Positions 16,825-24,933 of a stretch of DNA of 47,540 nt are shown piece after piece. The stretch spans positions 1 to 47,540 of the forward strand of contig CAKRDD010000024.1 of assembly GCA_934309345.1 (NCBI GenBank), given 5' to 3'. Position numbers and translations under genes: made by a program. Below the pieces are notes generated by a model. That model had not been told where the DNA came from and did not search any database. It saw only the letters and a list, made by a program, of their open reading frames with translations. The DNA is from an uncultured Mediterraneibacter sp. GTDB lineage: Bacteria; Bacillota; Clostridia; Lachnospirales; Lachnospiraceae. The number at the start of each line of letters is the position of its first letter. The first letter of the stretch is position 1.

Positions 16825-17788
16825 GATGTGCTCTCTTTCCTAAAAAATAATTAACGTCGTCGTCCCAGTTTGATGTAAATAGTTTATCACTATCTACAAT
16901 CCCTCGTAAACATCCATTAATCAAAATCCCGGTGCGGTCTGCAAGATTCTGTGCTTCATAAAAATCATGGGTTACGAATACAATCGTGCAGGCATGCTGG
17001 GTATTGATTCTTTTAATTAATCCATACAGTTTTTGCTTTGTGACCGGATCCAGAGAAGAAAACGGTTCGTCCAGTAACAAAAGTTCTGGTTCGATGCTCA
17101 GAGCTCTTGCTAATGCGACTCTCTGTTGTTCGCCTCCGCTTAATGTGTCAGGATATTGGTCTAGAATGGATGTAATCTCCAATTCTTCAGCAAGTTTTTC
17201 CACACGTTCAGTGATTTCCTTCTTGTGATGCTTTTTCATTTTTAATCCATATGCAATGTTTTCTCTTGCGGTCATATGTGGGAAGAGACAGTATTCCTGA
17301 TATAAATATCCAAGTTTGCGTTCTTGTAAAGAATAATCTTCCAAAGAATGTTCCCGTAGCAGAATCTTACCGGAATCCGGTTTCTGAAATCCTGCAATAC
17401 TTTCCAGCAAAAGTGTTTTTCCGGAGCCTGTTTTCCCTATGATCGCAAGAATTTCATCTGAATTTACGGAAAAGGAAATATCTTTCAGCTGAAAGGTTCC
17501 CCTTGTCAGTTCCAGTACAGCTTCCACGCCACCGCGAAATGGAATCGGCATGTGAGTCAATACATATCCTGTGGGGATTGCAACAAAAAAGCATAAAACG
17601 GAAGAAATCAGCGCAGTCTTCACACTCATCCAGGTGGCAAAGAGTGTTTCACGATCTTTTATATGATCCGCAAACACAAAGCCACCACGGAAGATAATAA
17701 TGCATACAATTCCGCCTATAAAGCATAGGACAAAAAGTGTGATAATATAGCAGAAGAGTGTAAATAAATCTATTTTATGTTTTTTCAT
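16802..17788 (-). pseudogene. modC: Molybdate-type ABC permease N-terminus fused in frame to its ATPase (modB::modC)
   Basis: 328 residues. Residues 1-93 are the start of a ModB/WtpB-type permease: one N-terminal membrane segment (FTLFCYIITLFVLCFIGGIV), a second (TALISSVLCFFVAIPTGYVL) and the start of its next part (FRGGVEAVLEL). At about residue 94 (near base 17507) the sequence switches to a complete ABC ATPase: Walker A GKTGSGKT (118-125), Q-loop YLYQE, signature LSGGEQQ, Walker B LLLLDEP, H-loop VTHD. The remaining two thirds of the permease, with the EAA loop, and the first residues of the ATPase are absent. An internal deletion that kept the frame explains this. The product could still be an active ATPase tethered to the membrane, but transport would need another permease. 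Its ATG overlaps the modA stop. Confidence 0.72.
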
Positions 17789-18436
17789 TTTACCAGTTCA
17801 TAACCGTAGGATTCCCAGATGTTATGAGCTTCTTCTGTTCCTAAGAATTCAGTAAATGCATCAGCAGCATCTACATTCTCATTAAAAGATAAGCGGGCAG
17901 CCGGGATTACTTTCACATAAGCGTCTAAATCGGTAGTATCGCAGATTTCCACACCGTCAGCTTTTGCATTTTCTTTCCAGATGATTGCTGCATCGGCTTC
18001 GCCTAATCCAACTACAGTTGCAAGCTGTGGAGCTGTAGTAGTTGTTGCTGCGATTGTAACTTTTTCTCCAATCTGGAAGTCAGCAAATGCCTTTTTTGCA
18101 ATCTTACCGATTGGAGTAGATTCCGGATCTCCGATCACTGTGACTACATCTTCACGTGCAAGGTCATTTAATCCCTGAATATTCTTCTCATTTCCTTCTT
18201 TTACAACTAATACCGGAATATGTTTTACAAGGTCTTCACTGCTTGTTACGAATTCTTCTACTGGTTTTAATTCTTCTTTTGAGCCGGCAATAAAGAAATC
18301 ACCTTCCTGGGATTCCTGGATCTGTTTCTGTCTGTGCTTTTTTTGTGTTTTCTGTTTTTTCGTTACCTCCTGCACATCCAGCCAGGGACAGCATCATTGT
18401 TGCTGCTAATACAAGTGCTACATTTCTTTTTTTCAT
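17785..18436 (-). pseudogene. modA: Molybdate-type substrate-binding lipoprotein, internally deleted and frameshifted
   Basis: From ATG 18436 (AGGAGG at 9 bases) the frame gives a lipoprotein signal (MKKRNVALVLAATMMLSLAGCAGG) and a short linker, then stops at 18299-18301. In another frame, from about 18312 to 17785, lies the second half of a ModA protein: GDFFIAGSKEELKP, VLVVKEGN, TVIGDPESTPIGKIAKKA, the Ala-rich LATVVGLGEADAAIIW and the end VDAADAFTEFLGTEEAHNIWESYGYEL. About 80-90 residues that normally follow the signal (the AAASL...GSS oxyanion-binding region) are missing at the junction, which also shifts the frame. As it stands, no exported binding protein can be made unless frameshifting occurs. 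The gene is the first of the mod/DUF364 operon. Confidence 0.72.
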
Positions 18437-18568
18437 TTCTTTTTCCTCCTGATTTAATCGTATTGTTTTAAAAAACAAATCGAATGATAAGGCTATTGTA
18501 TCTTTCTATTTTAGCTACGTCAAGGACATGTGACATCTTTTGGAAAAATAATGGAATATTCATAACTA

Positions 18569-18597
18569 TTGTGAGCAGTAAGGTTTTCCTGTATAAT
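18569..18597 (+). promoter_or_regulatory. sigma-A promoter of the second tetR gene
   Basis: TTGTGA (18569-18574), 17-base spacer, TATAAT (18592-18597). Confidence 0.65.
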
Positions 18598-18625
18598 ATG
18601 GATATGGAAAAACAGGGAGATTGAG

Positions 18626-19195
18626 ATGAACAGAACAAAACTTGCAATTGTAGATACCTTCTGGCAGCTGTTGGAAGAAAAACCATATAATAAGATCACG
18701 GTACAGGATATCGTAGATCGATGTCATGTGAATCGGAATACATTTTATTATCATTTTCAGGATATTCCGTTTCTTACAGAGTGGTCTGTCGAAACGTGGA
18801 CAGATGAAGTGATTAAAAACCGTGGGGATTTTGATTCTCTGACACATTGCATTATCTATATGGCAGAAGAATGCACGAAGAGAAAAAAAGCACTTTTACA
18901 TCTTTACCGCTCTGCAAAGAAAGAATATTTTTTGGAATATCTGAATAAAATGGGATACCATATCATCTGTTCCTATGTGGAAAACAGGACAGGGAATCTG
19001 CCCCTTACAGAAACGAAAGCAGAAAGCCTGGTACGGTATTATAAATGTACATTTACGGGGATTATTCTTGATTGGCTGGAGGATGATGCCTCCTACGATT
19101 TGGTGGGATTTTGCCAGGAAGTGTGTGATCTGTTTGCCGGATCCGGGGAGAAAGCGCTTCTTAAATGTGCAGAAGATTCTTCCACTGATCATTGA
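18626..19195 (+). CDS. TetR/AcrR family regulator (DhaS-like)
   Basis: 189 residues. HTH at about residues 20-45: KITVQDIVDRCHVNRNTFYYHF, followed by a C-terminal helical domain with KCTFTGIILDWLED, the pattern of TetR proteins with a DhaS/QacR-like C-terminus. ATG 18626 follows GGGAGATTG. It reads divergently from the damaged modA gene, with 190 bases between, so it may have regulated that operon, but TetR proteins are unusual regulators of molybdate uptake and this is only a possibility. It ends in a strong terminator and stands alone. The ligand is unknown. Confidence 0.87.
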   Translation: MNRTKLAIVDTFWQLLEEKPYNKITVQDIVDRCHVNRNTFYYHFQDIPFLTEWSVETWTDEVIKNRGDFDSLTHCIIYMAEECTKRKKALLHLYRSAKKEYFLEYLNKMGYHIICSYVENRTGNLPLTETKAESLVRYYKCTFTGIILDWLEDDASYDLVGFCQEVCDLFAGSGEKALLKCAEDSSTDH

Positions 19196-19253
19196 TTTTC
19201 AAAATGACATTAGAAAACAATCTCTAAAATGAAATAAAGCGTCAGATATTAAG

Positions 19254-19293
19254 ACCAGACATTAGACAATTCGTTGTCAAATGTCTGGTTTTT
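19254..19293 (+). terminator. Strong rho-independent terminator
   Basis: ACCAGACATT-A-GACAA, TTCG loop, TTGTC-A-AATGTCTGGT, then TTTTT. Confidence 0.85.
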
Positions 19294-19385
19294 GTATATC
19301 TGTGGGTGGTTTGCCCATTGTTGGAATACCTGGATTAGATTAAATTAAAGTTAACACTATCGGATATTTACAGGGAGGGAAAGCT

Positions 19386-19994
19386 ATGAAGATGTTGAAA
19401 AAAATAAAGACGGATATGTGGATCAGCGTAGTTATGATGTTTCTAATCGGTGTGTTATTTATTGTCCGACCGCAGGATTCTCTGGAAATAACAGCGATTA
19501 TCGCGGGTGTGATAATCTTTGTAAATGGTATCTATGATCTGGTTTATTATAAGAGAGCATGGATAGACTTATATTCAAGAGGAACCCTGTTTGAGGGAAT
19601 TATGAAATGTATCCTTGGAATCTTTATATTTACTCATGCAGGGATCATGACAGTTTTGTTCTCTTATGTGTTCAGCATTTATATCATAATCAATGGTATT
19701 ATCTGTCTCGAAACAACAGTCTATATGAGACGGCTGTTTCATGTGAGCAGTGTAGGATATGTCATCCTGTCAGTACTTGTGGTTTTGGGAGGAATCATTA
19801 TGATGTTCTTTTCACCGGATACAGTGAAAGCAGCTGCAATTATGACGGGAATTATTTTCATAACAAATGCGGTGATTGACAGTATAATCTTATATCGCAT
19901 TCAGAAAATAAGTAAGGAATGTGCAGGACAGCTACAGGAAGCTGTGGATGCATTGAACGGAAATATAATTGATGTGGATGATGATGTGAGATGA
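19386..19994 (+). CDS. DUF308 (HdeD-like) membrane protein
   Basis: 202 residues; the start follows AGGGAGGGAAAGCT. Six hydrophobic segments occur in pairs: WISVVMMFLIGVLFIV, TAIIAGVIIFVNGIYDLVYY, GIMKCILGIFIF, VLFSYVFSIYIIINGIICL, GYVILSVLVVLGGIIMMFF and AAAIMTGIIFITNAVID. The repeated pattern of a Gly-rich hairpin followed by a helix with a polar turn fits the DUF308/HdeD family, whose bacterial members are of unknown function (HdeD is linked to acid resistance in E. coli). A short acidic cytoplasmic tail (NIIDVDDDVR) ends it. No operon partner is present. Confidence 0.8.
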   Translation: MKMLKKIKTDMWISVVMMFLIGVLFIVRPQDSLEITAIIAGVIIFVNGIYDLVYYKRAWIDLYSRGTLFEGIMKCILGIFIFTHAGIMTVLFSYVFSIYIIINGIICLETTVYMRRLFHVSSVGYVILSVLVVLGGIIMMFFSPDTVKAAAIMTGIIFITNAVIDSIILYRIQKISKECAGQLQEAVDALNGNIIDVDDDVR

Positions 19995-20049
19995 AGGAAT
20001 GGGACAGTCGGTTAATACCAATTTTCAGGCTATAAATCTCTTGAAATAC

Positions 20050-20115
20050 GAATCTTCAGTAGAAATCAGTATTTTTTATACTTGAATTTCTACTGGGGAT
20101 TCATATTTTTCTATT
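20050..20115 (+). terminator. Hairpin after the DUF308 gene
   Basis: Arms 20050-20066 and 20086-20102 match in 15 of 17 positions; T-rich bases follow. Confidence 0.5.
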
Positions 20116-20143
20116 TTATAAAAATATATGGGCGAAAAAGACG

Positions 20144-20452
20144 ATGAGAGGTGAGGGGATAGCAAATGCGAAAGTAAATGCAACACAAGGGATTCCAATG
20201 CTTCTTCAGTGTGCAACAAATAGAAGATGGCAAGAAAATTACAAAGGAAAACATAATGTTGATGCAAAATACGGTTGGTACAGATTTACTACAAGATTTG
20301 CACTTCCTGTTTACGAGAGTAATACTGGGGAATTTGAAAGGTTCAATATCTTCAGGATAGAAATGTTGATTAGGCATGCGGCAGATGGAAACCTATATTT
20401 GTATGATATGGTGAATATAAAAAAAGAAACGAGCACCCCGCTTGAGCAATAG
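20144..20452 (+). pseudogene. Fragment of a conjugative-element/phage protein (PBECR-type nuclease-domain end)
   Basis: From about residue 42 (KYGWYRFTTRFALPVYES) to the end (FRIEMLIRHAADGNLYLYD, then KKETSTPLEQ) this resembles the C-terminal domain found on large multi-domain proteins of Lachnospiraceae conjugative elements and phages, often classed as a BECR-fold (barnase/EndoU/colicin E5-RelE) nuclease. The first 40 residues look unrelated, and there is no good ribosome binding site before ATG 20144, so this is most likely a 3' fragment stranded by deletion of the rest of the element. The domain label is from memory and only moderately certain. Together with mobC at the left edge it shows that integrative elements have visited this region. 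Confidence 0.5.
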
Positions 20453-20563
20453 CTGTACGGTAACAAACCCATTTCTTGTTTCTAATAATACATTGAAAAG
20501 AAAAGAATGTCAATGAAAAGAAATAATCTAGAAAAAATTAAGGAATGTCGTTACTGTTCACTC

Positions 20564-20593
20564 CCGTGTCAATCACTTCGCTGATTGACACGG
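20564..20593. repeat. Perfect 12-bp hairpin
   Basis: CCGTGTCAATCA (20564-20575), loop CTTCGC, TGATTGACACGG (20582-20593). No T-run follows, so it is not an ordinary terminator. The bases just before it (GTTACTGTTCA) resemble the first bases of the MITE ends at 22661 and 37983. Otherwise 20453-20741 holds only AT-rich sequence and the ribosome binding site of the next gene. Confidence 0.55.
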
Positions 20594-20741
20594 AGGATGC
20601 ATGTTTTGAAGCTCTTTAAAAACGGGTTTAATTACAAGCTGTAATGAGGTACAATAGAAAGAGTTATTATATCAGATTTGAGATTGTTTTCCGTCACCAT
20701 AAGTGGTAAACAACAAATTGGTATTAGTGGAAGGAGTAGGG

Positions 20742-21899
20742 ATGGCGAAAGTACATGGGGAATCGAAGCTGACTTTTTTGGAGTCAACAAGTATTATCAT
20801 AGGACATGGTGTGGGATCGGGAATCCTTTCGGTCCCATTCCTTGCATCCAGAAATAACTGGCATGATATCATCTGGAGCGCTGCACTGGCATATTGTATG
20901 AATCTGCTATTGCATTTTATGATTGCGGAATTGTCTTTGAATAACAATGGCGCGCAGTTTATTAAATGCTTTGAAAATGAGTTGTTTGTTGGAAAACTGA
21001 AGATGGCATGTACATGGCTGGCATTTGGATTGCTTGGCTTTTCAGTTGTAGTAAATGTGAGTGGATTTATTACAGGTGCGGCAGCTGTATTTTCTGCATG
21101 GTTTCATCTTCCGTCCGTGGTCGGAATGCTGCTCTTTTATGTATTGGCGGCAAGTGTTGTATATATCGGAATGAAACTGGTTGGCATCTGTGAGAAAATT
21201 GCAGTGATTTCCATGTTTGGAGTGATCGGGATTCTTTTTGTAGCAACGATGCTTTCAGAGACAACAGAGCTTTCGACAAAGTTCTATTCAAATAACAATA
21301 TGCTGGCACTTTATAGCATGATCGCATTTTCCTTATCTGCAGTTATGTCTGTGCCACAGGTTGTGAAAGGTTTAGAAGGCGACGAGAAAGGCATTCGCAG
21401 AGCAATTGCGGCAGGGACGGGATTGAATATGGGACTGATTCTTTTGATCACATTTATGACGCTTTTGGGATGCTCTAATGTGACAGAGAATGGAGCACTG
21501 GTGGATCTTTCCGGTCATCTTGGCGGATGGGTCAGCATTATCGGATATGTATTTTCCTTGCTGGCTCTTGCAACATCTTTCTGGGCAAATACACTGAATC
21601 TCAGGGATATCGTGAATGAACAGACGAAATGGGGCGAAAAGATCAGCTGGCTTGCAGCTACATTACCTTGTCTTGTGATCGCGCTTGTGGGAGTACAGAG
21701 TTTTGTAGGCTTCACAAGAATGGCAAGTGTAGTTCAGGTCTTGACAGGAGTAGGAGTGATTGTTGCGTACAATCGTTCCAGAAAACGTGCGGGAACCAGC
21801 CTGATCTGCGGAAGACTTGGTAGTTTGCCGTTCCAGATACTGGTGGTGGCGGCTTCACTGGTGGCATCTGTAGGAGCAGTGCTTACAGTAACAGTGTGA
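20742..21899 (+). CDS. Aromatic amino-acid permease family transporter
   Basis: 385 residues from ATG 20742, chosen because GGAAGGAG lies 5 bases upstream; the in-frame start at 20703 has none. About eleven membrane segments follow. The first contains ESTSIIIGHGVGSGILSVPFLAS, cut here to its core IIIGHGVGSGILSVPF, the Gly-rich unwound helix of the APC superfamily; the overall pattern is that of the hydroxy/aromatic amino-acid permease group (TnaB, Mtr, TyrP), with the later AFSLSAVMSVPQVVKGLEGDE loop. It should import an aromatic or hydroxylated amino acid with a cation. Substrate uncertain. It is followed after 48 bases by a GNAT gene. Confidence 0.78.
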   Translation: MAKVHGESKLTFLESTSIIIGHGVGSGILSVPFLASRNNWHDIIWSAALAYCMNLLLHFMIAELSLNNNGAQFIKCFENELFVGKLKMACTWLAFGLLGFSVVVNVSGFITGAAAVFSAWFHLPSVVGMLLFYVLAASVVYIGMKLVGICEKIAVISMFGVIGILFVATMLSETTELSTKFYSNNNMLALYSMIAFSLSAVMSVPQVVKGLEGDEKGIRRAIAAGTGLNMGLILLITFMTLLGCSNVTENGALVDLSGHLGGWVSIIGYVFSLLALATSFWANTLNLRDIVNEQTKWGEKISWLAATLPCLVIALVGVQSFVGFTRMASVVQVLTGVGVIVAYNRSRKRAGTSLICGRLGSLPFQILVVAASLVASVGAVLTVTV

Positions 21900-21947
21900 A
21901 ATTACAAATATGTTATTACAAAAGTTGATGGAGAAGGAGATTAGAAA

Positions 21948-22478
21948 ATGCAAGAACAGATGAAAGGGAACAGTAGTATTTTAGAAAGATTTGAATTCAG
22001 GGATATTAGACAGGAAGAGGCAGATCAGGCAGTATTGATTGAGAAAATTTGTTTCCCGCCAAATGAAGCATGTTCTGAGAAACACATGAAGGAGCGAATT
22101 GGTGTGACTCCAGAATTGTTTTTAGTCGCGGTAGATAAAACAACTGGGAAGTTAGCAGGATTTTTGAATGGAATTGCAACGGACGAGGAAAAATTCCGAG
22201 ATGAATTTTTTACAGATGCATCTTTGAATAATCCAAAAGGAAAGAAAGTTATGATCCTTGGATTAGATGTATTACCGGAGTATCGCGGACAAGGTCTGGC
22301 ACGAGAGATTGTAAGATGTTATCTGCAAAGAGAAGAAGAAAAGGGAAGAGAAGAAATTGTTCTTACCTGCCTGGATGAAAAAGTAGAGATGTATAAAAGA
22401 TTTGGTTTTGTAGATTTGGGAATGTCAGATTCTGTCTGGGGTGGAGAAGAATGGCATGAAATGACATATTATTTATGA
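21948..22478 (+). CDS. GNAT family N-acetyltransferase
   Basis: 176 residues, preceded by GAAGGAGA. The acetyl-CoA-binding motif A is clear at about residues 104-125 (LGLDVLPEYRGQGLAREIV, with R/Q-x-x-G-x-A), and motif B ends in ERYKRFGF-like MYKRFGFVDLG. The first part, FEFRDIRQEEADQAVLIEKICFPP with downstream EACSEKHMKERI, resembles arylalkylamine/polyamine-type GNATs. The acceptor is unknown. Its TGA stop is also the first three bases of a 47-bp repeat that recurs after the aminotransferase gene at 41 kb. Confidence 0.87.
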   Translation: MQEQMKGNSSILERFEFRDIRQEEADQAVLIEKICFPPNEACSEKHMKERIGVTPELFLVAVDKTTGKLAGFLNGIATDEEKFRDEFFTDASLNNPKGKKVMILGLDVLPEYRGQGLAREIVRCYLQREEEKGREEIVLTCLDEKVEMYKRFGFVDLGMSDSVWGGEEWHEMTYYL

Positions 22479-22522
22479 TACCAAGGTCAAAAGGTCTGAA
22501 ACCACCGGCGCTTGCACAAAGG
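22476..22522 (+). repeat. 47-bp stop-codon-associated repeat, copy 1
   Basis: Starts with TGATACC, the TGA being the GNAT stop codon, and ends CTTGCACAAAGG. It matches 41008-41054 (minus strand) at 45 of 47 positions. In this copy it continues into a hairpin: ACCACC pairs with GGTGGT, and CCAAGG with CCTTGG at 22533-22539. Confidence 0.8.
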
Positions 22523-22581
22523 TGGTGTAATGGCCTTGGGACTCGCTCAATATGAGCATAAAAGTGGAGCGGAAGAATGAG

Positions 22582-22632
22582 AGCTGTAAAGTCTATTGGA
22601 AAATATTTGCCAAAGACTTTACAGCTTTTTTC
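22582..22632 (+). terminator. Rho-independent terminator
   Basis: AGCTGTAAAGTCT (22582-22594) pairs perfectly with AGACTTTACAGCT (22614-22626), then TTTTTCT. It closes the permease-GNAT unit. Confidence 0.85.
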
Positions 22633-22660
22633 TAAAAATGTATGATAAGAAAGGAAAATG

Positions 22661-22802
22661 GTAACTGTTCAGAGCCAAGCAAAATTTCAAAAAACAGGCA
22701 TGAAATGCTTGCATTTTTAAGGCTGTTTTTGAAATTTTATTTGGCGGATACGCCACACCGACGAAATGCGTAGCATTTTGGAGGTTGGCTCTGAACAGTT
22801 AC
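22661..22802. mobile_element. MITE copy A (142 bp, probably IS66-derived)
   Basis: Perfect 18-bp terminal inverted repeats GTAACTGTTCAGAGCCAA / TTGGCTCTGAACAGTTAC. Direct repeats GGAAAATG at 22653-22660 and 22803-22810 are an 8-bp target duplication. Inside are nested inverted repeats: CAAAATTTCAAAAA with TTTTTGAAATTTT, AAATGC-TT-GCATTT, GGCG-GATA-CGCC and AAATGC-GTA-GCATTT, so the whole element can fold into a branched structure. No coding capacity. GTAA ends plus 8-bp duplications are the established hallmarks of IS66-family elements, so mobilisation in trans by such a transposase is inferred. Confidence 0.9.
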
Positions 22803-22846
22803 GGAAAATGAAAAATGTGAGATAGATAAGACGAGGAGAAAATATC

Positions 22847-23347
22847 ATGGAGTATTGGGATATTTATGACGCAGAAAAACAGCCGACAGGAAGAAAAATG
22901 AAGCGGAATGACTGGTGCTTAAAGGATGGGGAATACCATCTGACAGTACTTGGAGTTGTGGCAAGACCTGATGGGACATATCTGATCACAAAGCGTGTAA
23001 TGACAAAAGCGTGGGCACCGGGCTGGTGGGAAGTGTCCGGCGGCGCAGCACAGGCAGGAGAGTCTTCAGAGGAAGCCGTTTGCCGTGAGGTGAAAGAGGA
23101 GACAGGACTGGATGTTTCGAATGCAGAAGGCGGTTATGTGTTTACTTATAAGAGAGAGAATCCGGGAGAGGGCGATAATTATTTCGTAGATGTTTATCGT
23201 TTTGTGCTTGATATTGATGAGACTGATCTGAAGCTTCAGACAGAAGAGACGGATGGATATATGTTTGCGACAAAGGAAGAGATTGAGAGTTTTGCAAAAG
23301 AAGGAATCTTCCTTCATTATGATAGTATTAAGAGAGTGTTTGAGTAA
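22847..23347 (+). CDS. NUDIX hydrolase (isopentenyl-diphosphate-isomerase-like group)
   Basis: 166 residues; ATG 22847 follows GAGGAGA. It opens MEYWDIYDAEKQPTGR, typical of the Nudix branch that includes IPP isomerase-like and YfcD-type hydrolases. The Nudix box lies at about residues 65-87: GGAAQAGESSEEAVCREVKEETG is the core, with G-x5-E-x7-REVKEETG complete. It should be a cytoplasmic pyrophosphohydrolase of unknown substrate. It lies 44 bases behind MITE copy A and 21 bases before the MATE gene, with which it is likely co-transcribed. Confidence 0.87.
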   Translation: MEYWDIYDAEKQPTGRKMKRNDWCLKDGEYHLTVLGVVARPDGTYLITKRVMTKAWAPGWWEVSGGAAQAGESSEEAVCREVKEETGLDVSNAEGGYVFTYKRENPGEGDNYFVDVYRFVLDIDETDLKLQTEETDGYMFATKEEIESFAKEGIFLHYDSIKRVFE

Positions 23348-23368
23348 ATCATAGAATGGGGAAAAGTC

Positions 23369-24751
23369 ATGCATTCAGAAAAGAAGAAAAACAGATTTGA
23401 GATTGATATGTGCAATGGCTCGATCATGAATAAGCTGATTTCTTTTTCAATTCCACTGATGTTATCTGGAATTCTGCAGCTTGCATTTAACGCAGTGGAT
23501 ATTGTTGTGGTAGGAAGATTCAGCGGAAGTGAGTCACTGGCAGCAGTAGGGTCAACCACAGCACTGATCAATGTATTTACGAACTTATTTATAGGAATAT
23601 CTCTTGGGGCAAATGTGCTCGCAGCCAGGTTCTATGCGGCAGGGCGAGAGAAAGAGATGTCGGAGACGGTACACACGGCGATTACATTTGCAATTATAAG
23701 CGGAGTTGTGATGGCACTTGTCGGACTGCTCTTTTCCAGGGGTGCGCTGGAATTAATGGGAACACCAGACAATGTGATCAATCTTTCAACACTCTATATG
23801 AAGATCTATTTCCTTGGAATGCCGTTTTTCATGTTATATAATTACGGCGCGGCAATCTTAAGAGCGGTTGGTGATACGAAACGACCACTTTTGTTTTTGA
23901 TCGTAGCAGGTGTGATCAATGCGTGTTTAAATCTTTTACTTGTAATTGTTTTTCATTTGGGAGTAGCGGGCGTTGCGATCGCAACGGTAACAGCGCAGTT
24001 TGTATCATGTGTTTTGGTACTGCGTTGCCTGTATAAATCAGACAGCAGTTATCAGTTTCGCTTCTCGAAGTTAATGATAAAAAAAGTATATTTAGGACAG
24101 ATCTTTCAGGTTGGAATTCCGGCAGGAATCCAGAGTACAGTGATAAATTTCTCAAATGTACTTCTGCAGTCATCTGTCAATTCTTTCGGTTCCGTGGCAA
24201 TGGCAGGGTATACGGCAGCGAATAACATTTTCGGATTCTTATATGCATCGATCAATGCAGTAACGCAGGCATGTATGAGTTTTACGAGCCAGAATTACGG
24301 AGTTGGAAAATGGAAACGAATGGACAGAGTTCTGATCAACTGTCTGATTCTTTCCACAACGATTGCATTGATTCTTGGTGGCAGTGCGTATCTCTTTGGA
24401 CCGGAGCTACTGAAGATCTATACGGATGATCCACAGGTTATCAGCTGTGGTATGGAGATCCTTTTGTATACAACAGTTACTTATTTTCTGTGTGGATGGA
24501 TGGACCTGTTCCCGGGATCTCTTCGTGGAATGGGAAAATCAATTGTGCCGATGATCCTTTCCGTGATCGGAACAGTCGGAACGAGAATCGTATGGATCTT
24601 TGGGATATTCCCAAGATACAGGTCATTGAAGATTTTGTTCATTTCTTATCCGGCATCTTGGATCATTACGATCATCTTACAGGTGATTTGCTTTATTTTT
24701 GTCAGAAGAATCGTTTATGCGCCGCTGAAAAAACGAGAGGCAGCCATATAG
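23369..24751 (+). CDS. MATE family efflux transporter
   Basis: 460 residues with twelve hydrophobic segments in two halves. Residues 20-45 contain the family start: MNKLISFSIPLMLSGILQLAFN, then VVVGRFSGSESLAAVGST, and the second half repeats the pattern (QVGIPAGIQSTVINFSNVLLQ, GYTAANNI). It exports cationic drugs or metabolites in exchange for Na+ or H+. The ATG 23369 lies 13 bases after AATGGGGAAAAG; the site is weak and translation may be coupled to the NUDIX gene just upstream. Substrate unknown. Confidence 0.93.
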   Translation: MHSEKKKNRFEIDMCNGSIMNKLISFSIPLMLSGILQLAFNAVDIVVVGRFSGSESLAAVGSTTALINVFTNLFIGISLGANVLAARFYAAGREKEMSETVHTAITFAIISGVVMALVGLLFSRGALELMGTPDNVINLSTLYMKIYFLGMPFFMLYNYGAAILRAVGDTKRPLLFLIVAGVINACLNLLLVIVFHLGVAGVAIATVTAQFVSCVLVLRCLYKSDSSYQFRFSKLMIKKVYLGQIFQVGIPAGIQSTVINFSNVLLQSSVNSFGSVAMAGYTAANNIFGFLYASINAVTQACMSFTSQNYGVGKWKRMDRVLINCLILSTTIALILGGSAYLFGPELLKIYTDDPQVISCGMEILLYTTVTYFLCGWMDLFPGSLRGMGKSIVPMILSVIGTVGTRIVWIFGIFPRYRSLKILFISYPASWIITIILQVICFIFVRRIVYAPLKKREAAI

Positions 24752-24763
24752 TAAAGAGGGAAT

Positions 24764-24806
24764 GCTTTGTTCCAGAATGGTAAGTTGGAACAAAGCGTTT
24801 CTTTTT
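24764..24806 (+). terminator. Rho-independent terminator of the MATE gene
   Basis: GCTTTGTTCCA (24764-24774) pairs with TGGAACAAAGC (24786-24796), followed by GTTTCTTTTTTT. Confidence 0.85.
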
Positions 24807-24838
24807 TTGTTACAGCATTTTTTAAAGTATTTTGTAAA

Positions 24839-24876
24839 TGATAATTATTGACAAATGCAACATCCTGGAATAAGCT
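24839..24876 (+). promoter_or_regulatory. Fur-like box overlapping the feoAB promoter
   Basis: TGATAATTATTGACA at 24839-24853 matches the Fur consensus TGATAATNATTATCA at all but two fixed positions, and its last six bases are the -35 hexamer TTGACA (24848-24853); a weak -10 (TAAGCT) lies 17 bases on. Iron-bound Fur would block the promoter, as expected for ferrous iron uptake. Confidence 0.55.
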
Positions 24877-24933
24877 AGTTTTGTATAACTAATTGATAAA
24901 AAATCGCAATAAGCTAAAGAGGATGATAAAAAA

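Noticed and set aside
20549..20593. Third MITE copy starting GTTACTGTTCA
   Set aside because: Only the first ~11 bases resemble the MITE end; no matching inverted end or target duplication follows within 200 bases.
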